Origin: Niabella sp.
GTDB lineage: Bacteria > Bacteroidota > Bacteroidia > Chitinophagales > Chitinophagaceae
Direction: 5' to 3'
NCBI GenBank assembly: GCA_027493055.1
Contig: JAPUDO010000053.1
Location: 1 to 64,000 of the forward strand
DNA length: 64,000 bases
Shown: positions 10,856-20,306 of the stretch, one piece after another
How positions within the stretch are numbered: position 1 is the stretch's first letter
Layout of the letters: each line of letters starts with the position of its first letter
Notes under the pieces: model-generated
The model's input: the letters and a program-made list of their open reading frames with translations, nothing else
What the model was told of the DNA's origin: nothing
The model's database searches: none
Made by a program: the position numbers and the translations under genes

Positions 10856-11671
10856 TTAATCGAAGGAAAGACTATAGATATCCAACCCATCCTTTCCAAG
10901 TGCATACAGCTTATTATTTTTAATAAAAAGCTGCTTAACTCCTTGCAGCGTTGCGGGCACCTGCCACTCGTCATATTTAAAAGTGCTGATATTATAGCGG
11001 TATAATGCGTTGCCAACAGCGCCATAAATATACTTACCTGTAATATGCAGATTTTTCCAGCCGGTTATATCTATTTTGTTTTTATAGGAGCCATAGTAAT
11101 CGAACACGTAAATGCCCTGCATGGAGTCGTATAAATATACATACTGGTTTTGATCGAATATTTTAACAGGTGCTAATACCTTATCAAATATTTGCCGGAA
11201 ATCGGCCGTTTTAAACAGGATGTTTCCTTCATCGTCCAGCTTCTTCAGCACATTGTCCATATCATCGTACAGCCATATTTTTCCGTCATACGAAAGGGCC
11301 GCGGCAGTGGCATTAAAAATATTTTTCCTGCGGAGATCGATAGTATTCTTTAAGTTGAGCATCCCATCCAAAACAGCAATAGTAGAAAACCCTTTATAGT
11401 ACAGCACTATTTTAACCGGGTTGGAAACATCTACAAGCGTGGCCTCTCCAAACTTTTTAATATCGTTGAAAACAGAAATGGAATCGCCGTTGGAGTTTAA
11501 CTTCTTCAACTGATTACTGGTGCTCAGCAGGTAAATATTATCCAGGTTGTCTACAGAAAAGGAAGCATAATCGCCTGTAACGGTTTTCAGTTTTTGGCCG
11601 ACAGAGAAGGACTGTGCTTTCGCCAAAAAGCTGAAAAAAAATACGATCAATATATTCAGTAAAGTTTTCAA
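10856..11671 (-). CDS. Secreted protein, probable beta-propeller-like, unknown function
   Basis: The 271-residue product begins with a clear signal peptide (MKTLLNILIVFFFSFLAKAQ). The remainder consists of repeating strand-turn units rich in D-N/Y pairs (for example NLDNIYLLSTSNQLKKL, YDGKIWLYDDMDNVLKKLD, YKNKIDITGWKNLHITGKY), suggesting six or so propeller blades (inference from spacing, not a family match). The apparent start is TTG at 11671 and overlaps the lpxH stop as TTGA, so the two genes are translationally coupled. Likely periplasmic or surface located; no catalytic motif seen. Confidence 0.7.
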   Translation of the reverse strand: MKTLLNILIVFFFSFLAKAQSFSVGQKLKTVTGDYASFSVDNLDNIYLLSTSNQLKKLNSNGDSISVFNDIKKFGEATLVDVSNPVKIVLYYKGFSTIAVLDGMLNLKNTIDLRRKNIFNATAAALSYDGKIWLYDDMDNVLKKLDDEGNILFKTADFRQIFDKVLAPVKIFDQNQYVYLYDSMQGIYVFDYYGSYKNKIDITGWKNLHITGKYIYGAVGNALYRYNISTFKYDEWQVPATLQGVKQLFIKNNKLYALGKDGLDIYSLSFD

Positions 11672-12447
11672 TAATTACGAATGATTTTATGTTCTTTATC
11701 CTGGTAAGATAATAATTGCACATCGTTGCCATCAAAAACAGCATAGGTGAAAAACATTAACCAATCGCCCAGGTTTATATAGCGACTGTTATCATTCAAC
11801 TTAAAGTCTATGGGTAAATGCCGGTGCCCGAAAATAAAATAATTATATTCCTTCTCCTGTAGCTTTTGTTTGCAGTACTGGATCAGCCATTCACGGTCTT
11901 CACCCATGAATACTTCTTCCGAGCTGCCTGTTTTGGCGCGGCTGCGGCGGCTCATATAATTGGCCATGCCCATACCTATTTGTGGCGGCAGTACTCCAAA
12001 TGCCCATTGGCATACAGGATTTCTAAAGATTTTTTTCAAACGTTTATAGCCTTTATCGCCCGGACCCAGGCCATCACCGTGGCCTATCAGGAATTGTTTG
12101 CCGTTCCAGCAGAATTCCTTTGGCTCAAAATAAACCGGCATATTTAGTTCCTGCTGAAGATAATCCGTCATCCACATATCATGGTTACCTACAAAAAAAT
12201 GCAGCTTAATGCCTTTGTCTGAAAGTTCAGCCAGCTTGCCCAGCAGACGCACATAACCTTTAGGCACCACATATTTATATTCGTACCAGAAATCGAACAT
12301 GTCGCCCACAATAAAAATTTCAGCGGCTTTGTCTTCGATCTCATTTAAAAAACGGACGATCAGCTTTTCACGCACCAGGCTCCCCTCGTGTGATGGCACA
12401 CCTAAGTGAAAGTCTGATAAAAAGTATATGTTTTTTTCCTGTTCCAA
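11668..12447 (-). CDS. lpxH: UDP-2,3-diacylglucosamine diphosphatase (LpxH type)
   Basis: Peripheral membrane metallophosphoesterase that cleaves UDP-2,3-diacylglucosamine to lipid X in lipid A synthesis. Metal-binding motifs follow in order: LSDFHLG, VGDMFDFWYEY, VGNHDMWM, IGHGDGLGPGDKGYK and FGHRHLPID. I place the start at TTG 12447 (MEQEKNIYFLSDFHLG, 259 residues), because the open frame to 12519 would add a 24-residue hydrophobic leader absent from the family; no ATG lies between. The downstream secreted protein overlaps it by four bases. Confidence 0.9.
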   Translation of the reverse strand: MEQEKNIYFLSDFHLGVPSHEGSLVREKLIVRFLNEIEDKAAEIFIVGDMFDFWYEYKYVVPKGYVRLLGKLAELSDKGIKLHFFVGNHDMWMTDYLQQELNMPVYFEPKEFCWNGKQFLIGHGDGLGPGDKGYKRLKKIFRNPVCQWAFGVLPPQIGMGMANYMSRRSRAKTGSSEEVFMGEDREWLIQYCKQKLQEKEYNYFIFGHRHLPIDFKLNDNSRYINLGDWLMFFTYAVFDGNDVQLLSYQDKEHKIIRNY

Positions 12448-12587
12448 ATTAACATTATATGTGAGGGGTAAAATTAGGCAGAGAATATAAAAGTTAAGCG
12501 AAAATTTAAAAACGGGCAAATATAAAGTTCAACTTTAAATCTGTCCAAAATGAGGTTAGCATATTGGTTTGCACAGGAGTATTAAAT

Positions 12588-12711
12588 TTACTCCATCGGC
12601 GTACTCACTCTTTTCTCATAATGGCTAAGCGTCAGTCCGCCCAAAACCATTACCACTCCCGTAAGTGTAAACAGGCTGAGTGTATCTTTTATTAGAGCAG
12701 CTGCAATTTTA
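12588..12711 (-). pseudogene. 3' remnant of a second EamA transporter gene
   Basis: The minus strand encodes 38 residues (LIKDTLSLFTL, MVLGGL, PME then stop) matching the C-terminus of the intact EamA protein at 13535-14425 in 30 of 38 positions; the DNA matches in 96 of 117 bases. The upstream part is missing: homology ends near 12706, just before the toxin-antitoxin genes. At 82 percent identity this is an old paralogue truncated at its 5' end, not a recent duplication. Confidence 0.85.
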
Positions 12712-12783
12712 AATCAACATCATACGAATCAAAAGTTTTTGCGAAAACTTGCACAATGTTGTCTAAATAGTTAACTTCGCCAA

Positions 12784-13125
12784 GTGAAAACCATCAGGCA
12801 AGTTATTGCATATAAGAAATATTTTTTAGACTTCTATCAAAAACAATCTGACGAAGTACAACGAAAAATTGAGTGGACTTTGAATTTATTACGAACGATA
12901 GACCGGGTTCCTAAAAAGTATTTTGACCACATGACAGGTACAGATGGACTTTATGAAGTTCGCGTAGAATTAGGCGGGAATATTTTTAGAATTTTTGCTT
13001 TTTTCGATAAGGGCAACCTAGTCGTTTTGGGCAACGGGTTTCAGAAGAAAACTCAAAAAACTCCAAGAACTGAAATTAAGAAAGCATTAAAAATAAAAGC
13101 AGAATATGAAAAGGAAAGAAAATAA
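12784..13125 (+). CDS. RelE/HigB-type toxin
   Basis: A 113-residue basic protein of the phage-derived Gp49/HigB-like toxin family, which usually cleaves mRNA at the ribosome. Recognisable parts are DEVQRKIEWTLNLL, the strand pair GLYEVRVELGGNIFRIFAFF, the LGNGFQKKTQKTP segment and the basic C-terminal helix EIKKALKIKAEY. The start is GTG 12784. Its last 20 bases overlap the Xre-family gene that follows, the toxin-first order of HigBA-like modules. The pair lies in DNA that replaced most of a transporter gene. Confidence 0.85.
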   Translation: MKTIRQVIAYKKYFLDFYQKQSDEVQRKIEWTLNLLRTIDRVPKKYFDHMTGTDGLYEVRVELGGNIFRIFAFFDKGNLVVLGNGFQKKTQKTPRTEIKKALKIKAEYEKERK

Positions 13126-13411
13126 TATCACAACTCTTGACGAAATTCTTGATAATAAATATGGCAAACGAGGCGCGAAAAAAAGGGAACAATGGGAGCA
13201 GGAATTTGAAGCATTTCAACTTGGTGTTTTACTTGAAGAAGCAAGACTTAAACTTGGTATGACTCAGGAACAATTGGCCGAAAAAGTTGGCACTAACAAG
13301 TCATATATTTCACGTATTGAAAATAATGCAAGTGACATCAGGCTTTCAACACTAATGAAAATCATTCAAACGGGGCTAGGAGGGCATTTGAAACTAACCT
13401 TGCAACTCTGA
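13106..13411 (+). CDS. Xre-family antitoxin / transcriptional regulator
   Basis: Helix-turn-helix protein of 101 residues with the Xre/Cro domain at about 40-95 (ARLKLGMTQEQLAEKVGTNKSYISRIEN, then RLSTLMKIIQTGL). The N-terminal 35 residues are charged and probably contact the toxin. It overlaps the upstream toxin frame by 20 bases, which couples their translation, and would be expected to repress its own operon, as is usual in HigA-type antitoxins. Confidence 0.85.
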   Translation: MKRKENNITTLDEILDNKYGKRGAKKREQWEQEFEAFQLGVLLEEARLKLGMTQEQLAEKVGTNKSYISRIENNASDIRLSTLMKIIQTGLGGHLKLTLQL

Positions 13412-13534
13412 CGGAATACAATGAACCGCTAATTTACCTAATGTTATTGTTAACCGTGCTATTCACTTTTTTTACACAAACGGTACAGGTAGCACCTACA
13501 GATACTGTTGATAAAAAACTCAATCCCGTTTGCC

Positions 13535-14425
13535 CTACTCCATTGGTGCGCTTACTTTTTTATCGTAATAGCTAAGTGCCAGGCCACCCAAAACCATGGC
13601 CACTCCTATAAGCGTAAACAGGCTGAGTGTATCTTTTATGAGAACAGCGGCAATAATAATCCCGAATATAGGGCAAAGAAATAGCCACAGACCCGCTTTT
13701 ACAGTGTCCTGCTGTATGAGCTTTAACCAAAGCCATACGGCACCAACAGATACCGGGATGGCCAGCCATAAAGTACCCGTCCAGAAATGACCACTAAAAT
13801 GGTTCACCTCATTTTTATACGTAAGCATCATAAAGGGCAGCAAAAACAAACCGCCAAGGAGGGTTTGCCAGCCATTGATGGTAAGCAGGTGCAGCCCCTC
13901 CCATTTTTTAGAAGAAAAATAAATTGTTCCGGCAGAGTAGGAAAACATGCTCACTATAAGGAGCACTAAACCCCTTATAGTAACAGAAACCCCATCAAGC
14001 AAAGGCCAGGCTACCACTACAAAGCCGCATATACAAATAAACAATGCCAGCAGTACGCGCGGACTGATTGGCTTCTTTAAATAGAAAACAGAAAGAAAAC
14101 TAATAAATACCGGGCTGGCAGCTATCGTTAATGCGCCTACACTGGCCGTTACTTCTTTCATAGATATTACATACATACCCAGGTAAATAGTAATATTCAA
14201 CAATCCATACACAGCAAGCTGTTTCAGTTCTTTACGCGCCGGTAATTGCTTTTTTAGTAACACATGAGCAATAAACAGCATCATGGCAGCAGCAATGCCA
14301 AACCTGCACACAGCCACTACCAGCGGCTGCGCATCCTGCAATGCAATTTTTGTTGCCGTAGCCGCCGAAGACCATAATATGGTGAAAAGCAGCCCTGTTA
14401 TCAGCCAGGAGGATTTTTTGTTCAT
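13535..14425 (-). CDS. EamA/DMT-family transporter
   Basis: Inner-membrane drug/metabolite transporter of 296 residues with ten hydrophobic segments arranged as two EamA repeats (about residues 8-135 and 148-283). The conserved SSAATATKIALQD, VVAWPLL and MVLGGLALSYYDKK are visible. The substrate cannot be read from sequence. A truncated paralogue's 3' end lies 824 bases downstream beyond the toxin-antitoxin pair, suggesting this was once a tandem duplicate. Confidence 0.9.
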   Translation of the reverse strand: MNKKSSWLITGLLFTILWSSAATATKIALQDAQPLVVAVCRFGIAAAMMLFIAHVLLKKQLPARKELKQLAVYGLLNITIYLGMYVISMKEVTASVGALTIAASPVFISFLSVFYLKKPISPRVLLALFICICGFVVVAWPLLDGVSVTIRGLVLLIVSMFSYSAGTIYFSSKKWEGLHLLTINGWQTLLGGLFLLPFMMLTYKNEVNHFSGHFWTGTLWLAIPVSVGAVWLWLKLIQQDTVKAGLWLFLCPIFGIIIAAVLIKDTLSLFTLIGVAMVLGGLALSYYDKKVSAPME

Positions 14426-14455
14426 TTTAAGCTGCGCGAAAGTAAATCTTATTTC

Positions 14456-16492
14456 TTACTTTACCACTCCCTCAAACTTCACATTATCGATACTAAAAGT
14501 GCCACCGCTACTTTCCGCATTAAATCCATAAAATCTGAAACTAACAGTTGCTTCCAGGTTGGTATAGGCTGCATCTAATGTAATGACACAGCCATCCTGT
14601 GCCGTTGTAGCTCCGTCAGCTACCTGGAATATATGGGGAGAAACAACCGATAGATTATTGTTTGCGGGGCTAATGGATGCGGGAAGGTTTTCCGCATAAC
14701 CGTCTAAGTTGGAACGCACACTCACTTGCCTGACACCGGTGCCTGAACGTTGTAAGGTAAAGCTGATTTTTGTAAGATCCAGTCTTTTGCCAACAGCAGG
14801 CGTAATGGTTACTTCATAGTATTTGGCAGGATTTATATTGCCGGTAAAAACATCGGAACCATTAACAGCGCCGGTTGGCCAGGTATTAAAAGCGAACCTC
14901 CCTGCGGCAGAGGAGTTGGCGCTTATACCCACCGCTGTAAAACTGCCAAACGTTAATCCTTCCACTACCGGGAGTGCAGTAGGATCCGTTGTTCCTGATG
15001 AGCCGGTTACACCACTAAAATCATATACTACAGAAAAGCGGCCTCCCGTACCGCCTGCAATATCGTTTTGGTTGCGAAGAGTAAATTGTGTTTCGAGCGG
15101 AGCGTCTTGGCCAGGGCCCTGGTATAACAATACATACCCTGTAATGCTTGTTGCCGCAGCAGGCATCATAATACCAGAGCTGTTTCTTACAAACGTATTT
15201 AGCTGGCCTGTTGCATCTGCAATAATATAATTAATACCTGTACTGTTAGAGCCAGCAGCGGTTATAGTAACATTATTAAATGTTAATACAGTAGATTCCC
15301 ATGCCCGATTATTTGCAATAGCCTCCGCGATGGTAGTGATCCGGGGAGCAATAGTACCCATACCGGATTTAACAGCAGGCCCTACTCCATTTATCTGCAA
15401 GCCGCCGCTAAATATATTTAAAGACAAACCTCCAACAGTTACAGTCAGCGAATCGCCAACAATCGCATTGGGATTGGCCCCAGCAGTAAACCTCAATTGT
15501 ACGCCGGCGGTTGCATCCTGCAATCTGTAATTACCTGAGACTTCATTTTTGATATCAGATACCACCACCCCATTTATATATACACCGGCCGGTATTGACG
15601 AATCGCCGGCGGCATAAGCCTTTAATTCCGCTATTGTTTTTAATGCCGGTAAAGGAATTTGTCCGCTGCAGCGTGTGCCGGTAAATTGCACATCGCCTGT
15701 GTCCCTGATAAACAGTTGCACCGTACCGTTAAATACACTGGGTATGCCAGTCAATGTACCATTCCCATCCGGCACATTCAAAGCTGCAAACTTTGCATAG
15801 CTGCTGTTTCGTAATATAATATTTTGTTTTTCACAGGTACTGACGGTAAAGTTGACAGCACTGGTATTTTTTGATGGATCGGCATAGGTTTTATTAATAT
15901 CAGCATCTCTGAACTCTGCATTACTGATCTGAACCAGTGTGCTTGAAAGCGGATCGTTGATATTCTTTGTAAAATCTGCAGGTTTTACCACCTTGGGACT
16001 AACTGTATTATTAAACGATCCTTTAATAATATAGTCATCAAAAAATGCCTGCGGTATTCCATCAAGATTCAGGTATCTGCCATCATCTGACCGGGATGAG
16101 TCGAGCCCTAACTGTATGGTGCCGCCATAATCGCCCAGCATCATCCCCTTCAATTTTATAAAAACCCTTCGACCCACAGGATATTGCGTGTACACATTAT
16201 TGCCATCTAACAAAACAGGAATACCGCCTGTTTCATCCTGGATAATGATTTGCTTATAGAAATTACCTGAACGGTCATCCCCAATTACCACTCCCGAAAT
16301 AACATGGTCGTCTTCAATACGTTTAAAATCGCCAATGGTAGTATAACGCGCTTTTAGCTGCATAATGGTCAGGGTTACATCCACTTCAGGATCATCGTTT
16401 ACTTGAGGCGCATCAAATGTCCGGTTGCAGGAAGCAATCAGTACAACCGGTATGAACAGAGCTGTCCATTTATTTAAGTATATGTTTTTCAT
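14456..16492 (-). CDS. DUF5689 surface lipoprotein
   Basis: Exported lipoprotein of 678 residues; lipobox LIASC with Cys22. Two copies of the OB-fold-like DUF5689 domain are visible (about 35-270, VTLTIMQLKARYTTIGDFKR; and about 283-480, ALKTIAELKAYAAGDSS), followed by a C-terminal beta-rich domain (from about 490) ending in SFRFYGFNAESSGGTFSIDN, like a jelly-roll binding module. The TonB receptor gene ends 11 bases upstream and the secreted nuclease-like gene is divergent. In Bacteroidota this trio recurs, so the lipoprotein probably acts as the surface partner of the receptor (inference). Confidence 0.85.
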   Translation of the reverse strand: MKNIYLNKWTALFIPVVLIASCNRTFDAPQVNDDPEVDVTLTIMQLKARYTTIGDFKRIEDDHVISGVVIGDDRSGNFYKQIIIQDETGGIPVLLDGNNVYTQYPVGRRVFIKLKGMMLGDYGGTIQLGLDSSRSDDGRYLNLDGIPQAFFDDYIIKGSFNNTVSPKVVKPADFTKNINDPLSSTLVQISNAEFRDADINKTYADPSKNTSAVNFTVSTCEKQNIILRNSSYAKFAALNVPDGNGTLTGIPSVFNGTVQLFIRDTGDVQFTGTRCSGQIPLPALKTIAELKAYAAGDSSIPAGVYINGVVVSDIKNEVSGNYRLQDATAGVQLRFTAGANPNAIVGDSLTVTVGGLSLNIFSGGLQINGVGPAVKSGMGTIAPRITTIAEAIANNRAWESTVLTFNNVTITAAGSNSTGINYIIADATGQLNTFVRNSSGIMMPAAATSITGYVLLYQGPGQDAPLETQFTLRNQNDIAGGTGGRFSVVYDFSGVTGSSGTTDPTALPVVEGLTFGSFTAVGISANSSAAGRFAFNTWPTGAVNGSDVFTGNINPAKYYEVTITPAVGKRLDLTKISFTLQRSGTGVRQVSVRSNLDGYAENLPASISPANNNLSVVSPHIFQVADGATTAQDGCVITLDAAYTNLEATVSFRFYGFNAESSGGTFSIDNVKFEGVVK

Positions 16493-16503
16493 CTTTAATA
16501 ATT

Positions 16504-19089
16504 TTAAAACCTGAAGCCAATACTGGCAAAGAAGTTGATTCCGTAAGCGTAATAGTATTTAGGGGGGAATTTATTTATCTGCTTTTCTTCAAAATCAAAA
16601 CGCAGCTGCTCAAAACCGCCGGAGCGGATATCCTCGCTATTCAGGATATTGTTTACCCCCAGATTGAACAGCAGGTAAGTGCGCCGGTTATGAATGTAAT
16701 AGCTCCGGGGTAGCAGCCTGCTCCATCCGCCAAAAAAGTCGAGTGTAAACTTTCCGTCAAATTTTTCCTGTGCTAATATGCTTTGTTTCATTTCGGCTGA
16801 TGACGGATTTTCAGGATCCGCATCAGCAATAGCATCTGCAGTTCTACGCAGCGGGTTAAGGCTTAACCACATATTGCTGAAATAATTTCCTGTAAAGCTT
16901 ATATACCAATACTGTGGCGAACGATAGAACAGACCTGCACTGTAAGCATTTTGCGGTGTGGAAGGTATCCTGTAATTTTTCAAATAGAGGGATTGCTTTG
17001 ATAAAATCTCTGCACTGTTATCTGCTGTGATAATAGCCCGCTGTCGGCTGTCATAATAATACCTGCCTGCAGATATGGCTGCGTTAAAGCTTAGTGTAGA
17101 CGTAAGTTTAATCTCTGTTCCAATTTCCCCGCCAAAGAACACCTTATCTATGCCGCTTAGCGCGTAATTTACAAAGCTCTGATACTGGTCATGATAAAAG
17201 GTAAGAACATCCATGCCGTCCTTTATTTTTGTATAATAACCGGCAATGCCCAGTTTCACACGGGGTGTATTCAGCTTATACCCTGCTTCGCCTGAAATAA
17301 TAGTTTCGCTTGTAAGCCTGTCCTGCACCGTATTTCGTGTACGCTGGGAAATGTAAGCGTTTTCGAAGAATGGTGCTGCGGTGCGATAAGTGCCGTTTAT
17401 GAAAAAGTAATTGCGGCCATTCAGCTTATACGTTATCCCTGCTTTAATATTGGGATTGGTAAAGCTATGCCCGGCTGCCTTACCATAAGAAATACCGGGA
17501 AACAGGCCACTGCGGTTGAAGCCGGTTCTGTAAAAACGGGCTTGTGCAATGGCTCCGGTGAAGAAGAGATCAAAATGATTCAGCTTCAGCAAAAGCTGTG
17601 TCCATGCCATAGAATGGCTCATCGTAATCTTATAATTATACCCGTACTGCTCCCCTTTTGTAATAATGCGGTTGGGCTGGTTCAGGTCGTGCTGCACAGC
17701 AAGAGGATCATCAGGAAAATCGCGCTCGGCAAACTGGTTGATATTAACCCAGAAATCTCCGTCCAGTAAATCTTTTACCTCCTGGTAATAATGGTTTACC
17801 TGCTGCCGGTAATTTACACCTGCGGTTAATGTCAGTCTATCGTTCAGTTTCGAATTATAAATAGTATTCGCACTTATCCTTTTTATATCAACTACGCGGT
17901 CAGACAAAATATATACAGAACGTTTTCCTGTAACACTATTGCCAGTCCTACCATCAGCATCGTTTACCGTACGCATATTACCACGGTTAGCTTCATACAG
18001 TTTATCCCATTGTACCTGCAAGGCATCGGGATTATATTGATAATGAAGTAGCAGCGATTGATATAGAACCGGGTTGTCGCCAGCGTAATAGCCCGGTAAA
18101 TAACGGTAATAATCCGGCCGTGGATCCGGGGCATTATACCAGTCGAGGGCTGAATTTTTTCTTTTACCAAATGTATATGCAGCAGTTGTGAGCAGGCTGG
18201 TTTTATCATTGGGTTGATGTTCATAAGCAGCTATAAGCACAGGCTGAAAAGTTTGCAGTACATTGGCATTTCTTTTTTTCCCGTTTTGCCAGCCCCATGA
18301 CGGATTATAATAATTGGTTCCGGCCAAATCCATGGCTTCCTGTACGGACGGGCCCTGTCTGCCTGTTTCGGTGGGTACGCCAAATGTTATCAGCGACAAT
18401 GTATTTTTTTGTTTTATTCTTTTATCAACGGCTGCATAATAGCTGGCTCCTTCATAATACGTACCGGGTATATAACCTTCTTTAGCATAGCGGCTGGTGA
18501 GCGCTATACTGTAAGCCCAGCCTTTTTTATTAAAGCCCGAGCCATGATGAAAAATGATACGATGATTATAGTTCCTGTTAGAAAATGCGTATCCCAGCTG
18601 GGTTTGCGTGCGCTGTGCTCCTGCACGCATATCTACATTTGTATTTAACGCCAAAGAGCCTGGTGCAAAATCATTTGCCTGCAGGCCGTAAGTATTTTGC
18701 TGCGAACGCATAGCGTTGTTTAGCCCGCCCCATAAGCCGAAAGGGGTAAAGCCATTATCCAGTCCGCTAAAATCAATACCATTAATATAAACGGCGTTGC
18801 CTTGTGTTTCATAGCCCCTAAGCCGGAAACGGACCAGGCTGAAATTAAACTCAGCAGCGGAAAGAAACGGATCGCGACCCGCTGTTAAAATGGAAGATAC
18901 AGCCTGGGCACCACCATCATCCATATCATCATCATTAATGATGATAGTTGGTAAGTTGTCTCTCACTTCGCTCTTTATATCAAGAGCAGCGGAATCTGTT
19001 CTAGGAATGGTGTCATTTACCAGCGGCATTTGCGCATAAATGACAGAAGCCACCAATGGCATTAACAAGGTTAACGTGTGTTTTTTCAT
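16504..19089 (-). CDS. TonB-dependent outer-membrane receptor
   Basis: 861 residues, with signal peptide MKKHTLTLLMPLVASVIYAQ, a plug domain (about 40-170, including LPTIIINDDD, RFRLRGYETQGNAVYINGID), and a long barrel region ending in the aromatic strand FFASIGFRF typical of outer-membrane insertion. It lacks the SusC-type carboxypeptidase-like N-terminal extension and YG(S/K)RGA-type motif seen in the later locus. It is the first gene of an operon with the DUF5689 lipoprotein and faces a divergent secreted nuclease-like gene 124 bases away. Confidence 0.92.
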   Translation of the reverse strand: MKKHTLTLLMPLVASVIYAQMPLVNDTIPRTDSAALDIKSEVRDNLPTIIINDDDMDDGGAQAVSSILTAGRDPFLSAAEFNFSLVRFRLRGYETQGNAVYINGIDFSGLDNGFTPFGLWGGLNNAMRSQQNTYGLQANDFAPGSLALNTNVDMRAGAQRTQTQLGYAFSNRNYNHRIIFHHGSGFNKKGWAYSIALTSRYAKEGYIPGTYYEGASYYAAVDKRIKQKNTLSLITFGVPTETGRQGPSVQEAMDLAGTNYYNPSWGWQNGKKRNANVLQTFQPVLIAAYEHQPNDKTSLLTTAAYTFGKRKNSALDWYNAPDPRPDYYRYLPGYYAGDNPVLYQSLLLHYQYNPDALQVQWDKLYEANRGNMRTVNDADGRTGNSVTGKRSVYILSDRVVDIKRISANTIYNSKLNDRLTLTAGVNYRQQVNHYYQEVKDLLDGDFWVNINQFAERDFPDDPLAVQHDLNQPNRIITKGEQYGYNYKITMSHSMAWTQLLLKLNHFDLFFTGAIAQARFYRTGFNRSGLFPGISYGKAAGHSFTNPNIKAGITYKLNGRNYFFINGTYRTAAPFFENAYISQRTRNTVQDRLTSETIISGEAGYKLNTPRVKLGIAGYYTKIKDGMDVLTFYHDQYQSFVNYALSGIDKVFFGGEIGTEIKLTSTLSFNAAISAGRYYYDSRQRAIITADNSAEILSKQSLYLKNYRIPSTPQNAYSAGLFYRSPQYWYISFTGNYFSNMWLSLNPLRRTADAIADADPENPSSAEMKQSILAQEKFDGKFTLDFFGGWSRLLPRSYYIHNRRTYLLFNLGVNNILNSEDIRSGGFEQLRFDFEEKQINKFPPKYYYAYGINFFASIGFRF

Positions 19090-19213
19090 GGTTATGTTTG
19101 CCTTATAAAATTATAATAATTTTTTGAATAAAAAAATACGGCTGATATGAATCACAGTATTTTTATTTTCTGTAATTTTTGGCTCAATAAATAACCTGTT
19201 TCAACTCTAACAA

Positions 19214-20248
19214 ATGAAAAACACATTCCTGCTATCCTGGGTAATGCTTACCGTCAGTGCCTTCTCTCAAAACACTTATAAATCTGCCATAATAGGCTTT
19301 TACAATTTTGAAAATTTTTATGATACCATTTTTCACGGCAGCTACGATGATCCTGCTTTTACGCCAAACGGGAGCAAAGCCTATATCAGCACTGTTTTTA
19401 ATGATAAGGTAGCCAAGCTCGCCAAAGTTTTATCCCAGATAGCAACAGACTTCAATCCTGACGGGCCGGCGCTTTTAGGCACTGCAGAAATTGAGAATAA
19501 ATATGTACTTGATACTTTATTACGCCATCCTTTAATTGCCGCACGTAAGTATAAATATGTGCATTATGACTCTAAAGACTTCCGGGGAGTGGATGTAGCT
19601 TTAATTTATAATCCTCAATATTTTAAGGTAGAAAAGAGCCGCCCTGTTTTTGTAAAGATCCCTGCAGGTGCCAAAAACGCTGTTTATACAAGAGACGTTT
19701 TGTGGGTGAGGGGTTTGCTGAACGGAGAAAGGATACATGTATTTGTGAACCACTGGCCCAGCCGCTCGGGCGGGGAAAAACGCTCTGAACCGGCACGCAT
19801 GGCCGCCGCAAATACGGTCAGGAAGTTTATAGACTCTCTTTTGATTATTGATTCTGCTTCAAAAATAATAGTGATGGGCGATCTGAATGATGACCCTGTC
19901 AGCAACAGTGTTACAAAAGGACTTAAAGCTACCAGCGATACCAAAAATATCGGGACAGATGACCTGTACAATCCCTGGGTGGGTATGTATAAAAGCGGGC
20001 AGGGCACTTTAGCGTACCAGGATGCATGGAGTCTGTTCGACCAGATCCTTTTTTCCTCCTCTTTTTTAAACAGGAACCAAAAGGGATTTTTTTATTACAG
20101 GCACCATGTATTTAAAGCTGATTATATGATTGAGAATACTGGCCGGTATAAAGGTTATCCTATGCGTACTTATAACGGTGATGTTTATCGCGGAGGTTAC
20201 AGTGACCATTTTCCCACTTATATTGTGCTGTTGAAGAAGGTGAAGTAA
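19214..20248 (+). CDS. Secreted endonuclease/exonuclease/phosphatase-fold enzyme
   Basis: 344 residues with signal peptide MKNTFLLSWVMLTVSAFSQ. The fold's catalytic motifs appear in order: FYNFENFYD (Asn), GTAEIENKYVLDTLL (metal-binding Glu), VFVNHWPSRSGG (His), VMGDLNDDP (Asp/Asn pair) and GYSDHFPTYI (terminal Asp-His). These are the DNase I/sphingomyelinase/phosphatase superfamily residues, so hydrolytic activity is expected, outside the cytoplasm. Substrate could be nucleic acid or a phosphodiester/phosphomonoester. Divergent partner of the TonB receptor and DUF5689 lipoprotein. Confidence 0.88.
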   Translation: MKNTFLLSWVMLTVSAFSQNTYKSAIIGFYNFENFYDTIFHGSYDDPAFTPNGSKAYISTVFNDKVAKLAKVLSQIATDFNPDGPALLGTAEIENKYVLDTLLRHPLIAARKYKYVHYDSKDFRGVDVALIYNPQYFKVEKSRPVFVKIPAGAKNAVYTRDVLWVRGLLNGERIHVFVNHWPSRSGGEKRSEPARMAAANTVRKFIDSLLIIDSASKIIVMGDLNDDPVSNSVTKGLKATSDTKNIGTDDLYNPWVGMYKSGQGTLAYQDAWSLFDQILFSSSFLNRNQKGFFYYRHHVFKADYMIENTGRYKGYPMRTYNGDVYRGGYSDHFPTYIVLLKKVK

Positions 20249-20277
20249 GGTTGTTTTGCTTTGAGCAAACCGGCTTC

Positions 20278-20303
20278 CGGGCTTCCTGACGCCCGTTTTC
20301 TTT
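20278..20303 (+). terminator. Probable terminator of the nuclease-like gene
   Basis: CGGGC (20278-20282), an 8-base loop and GCCCG (20291-20295) are followed by TTTTCTTT, 30 bases past the stop. Confidence 0.5.
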
Positions 20304-20306
20304 ATA

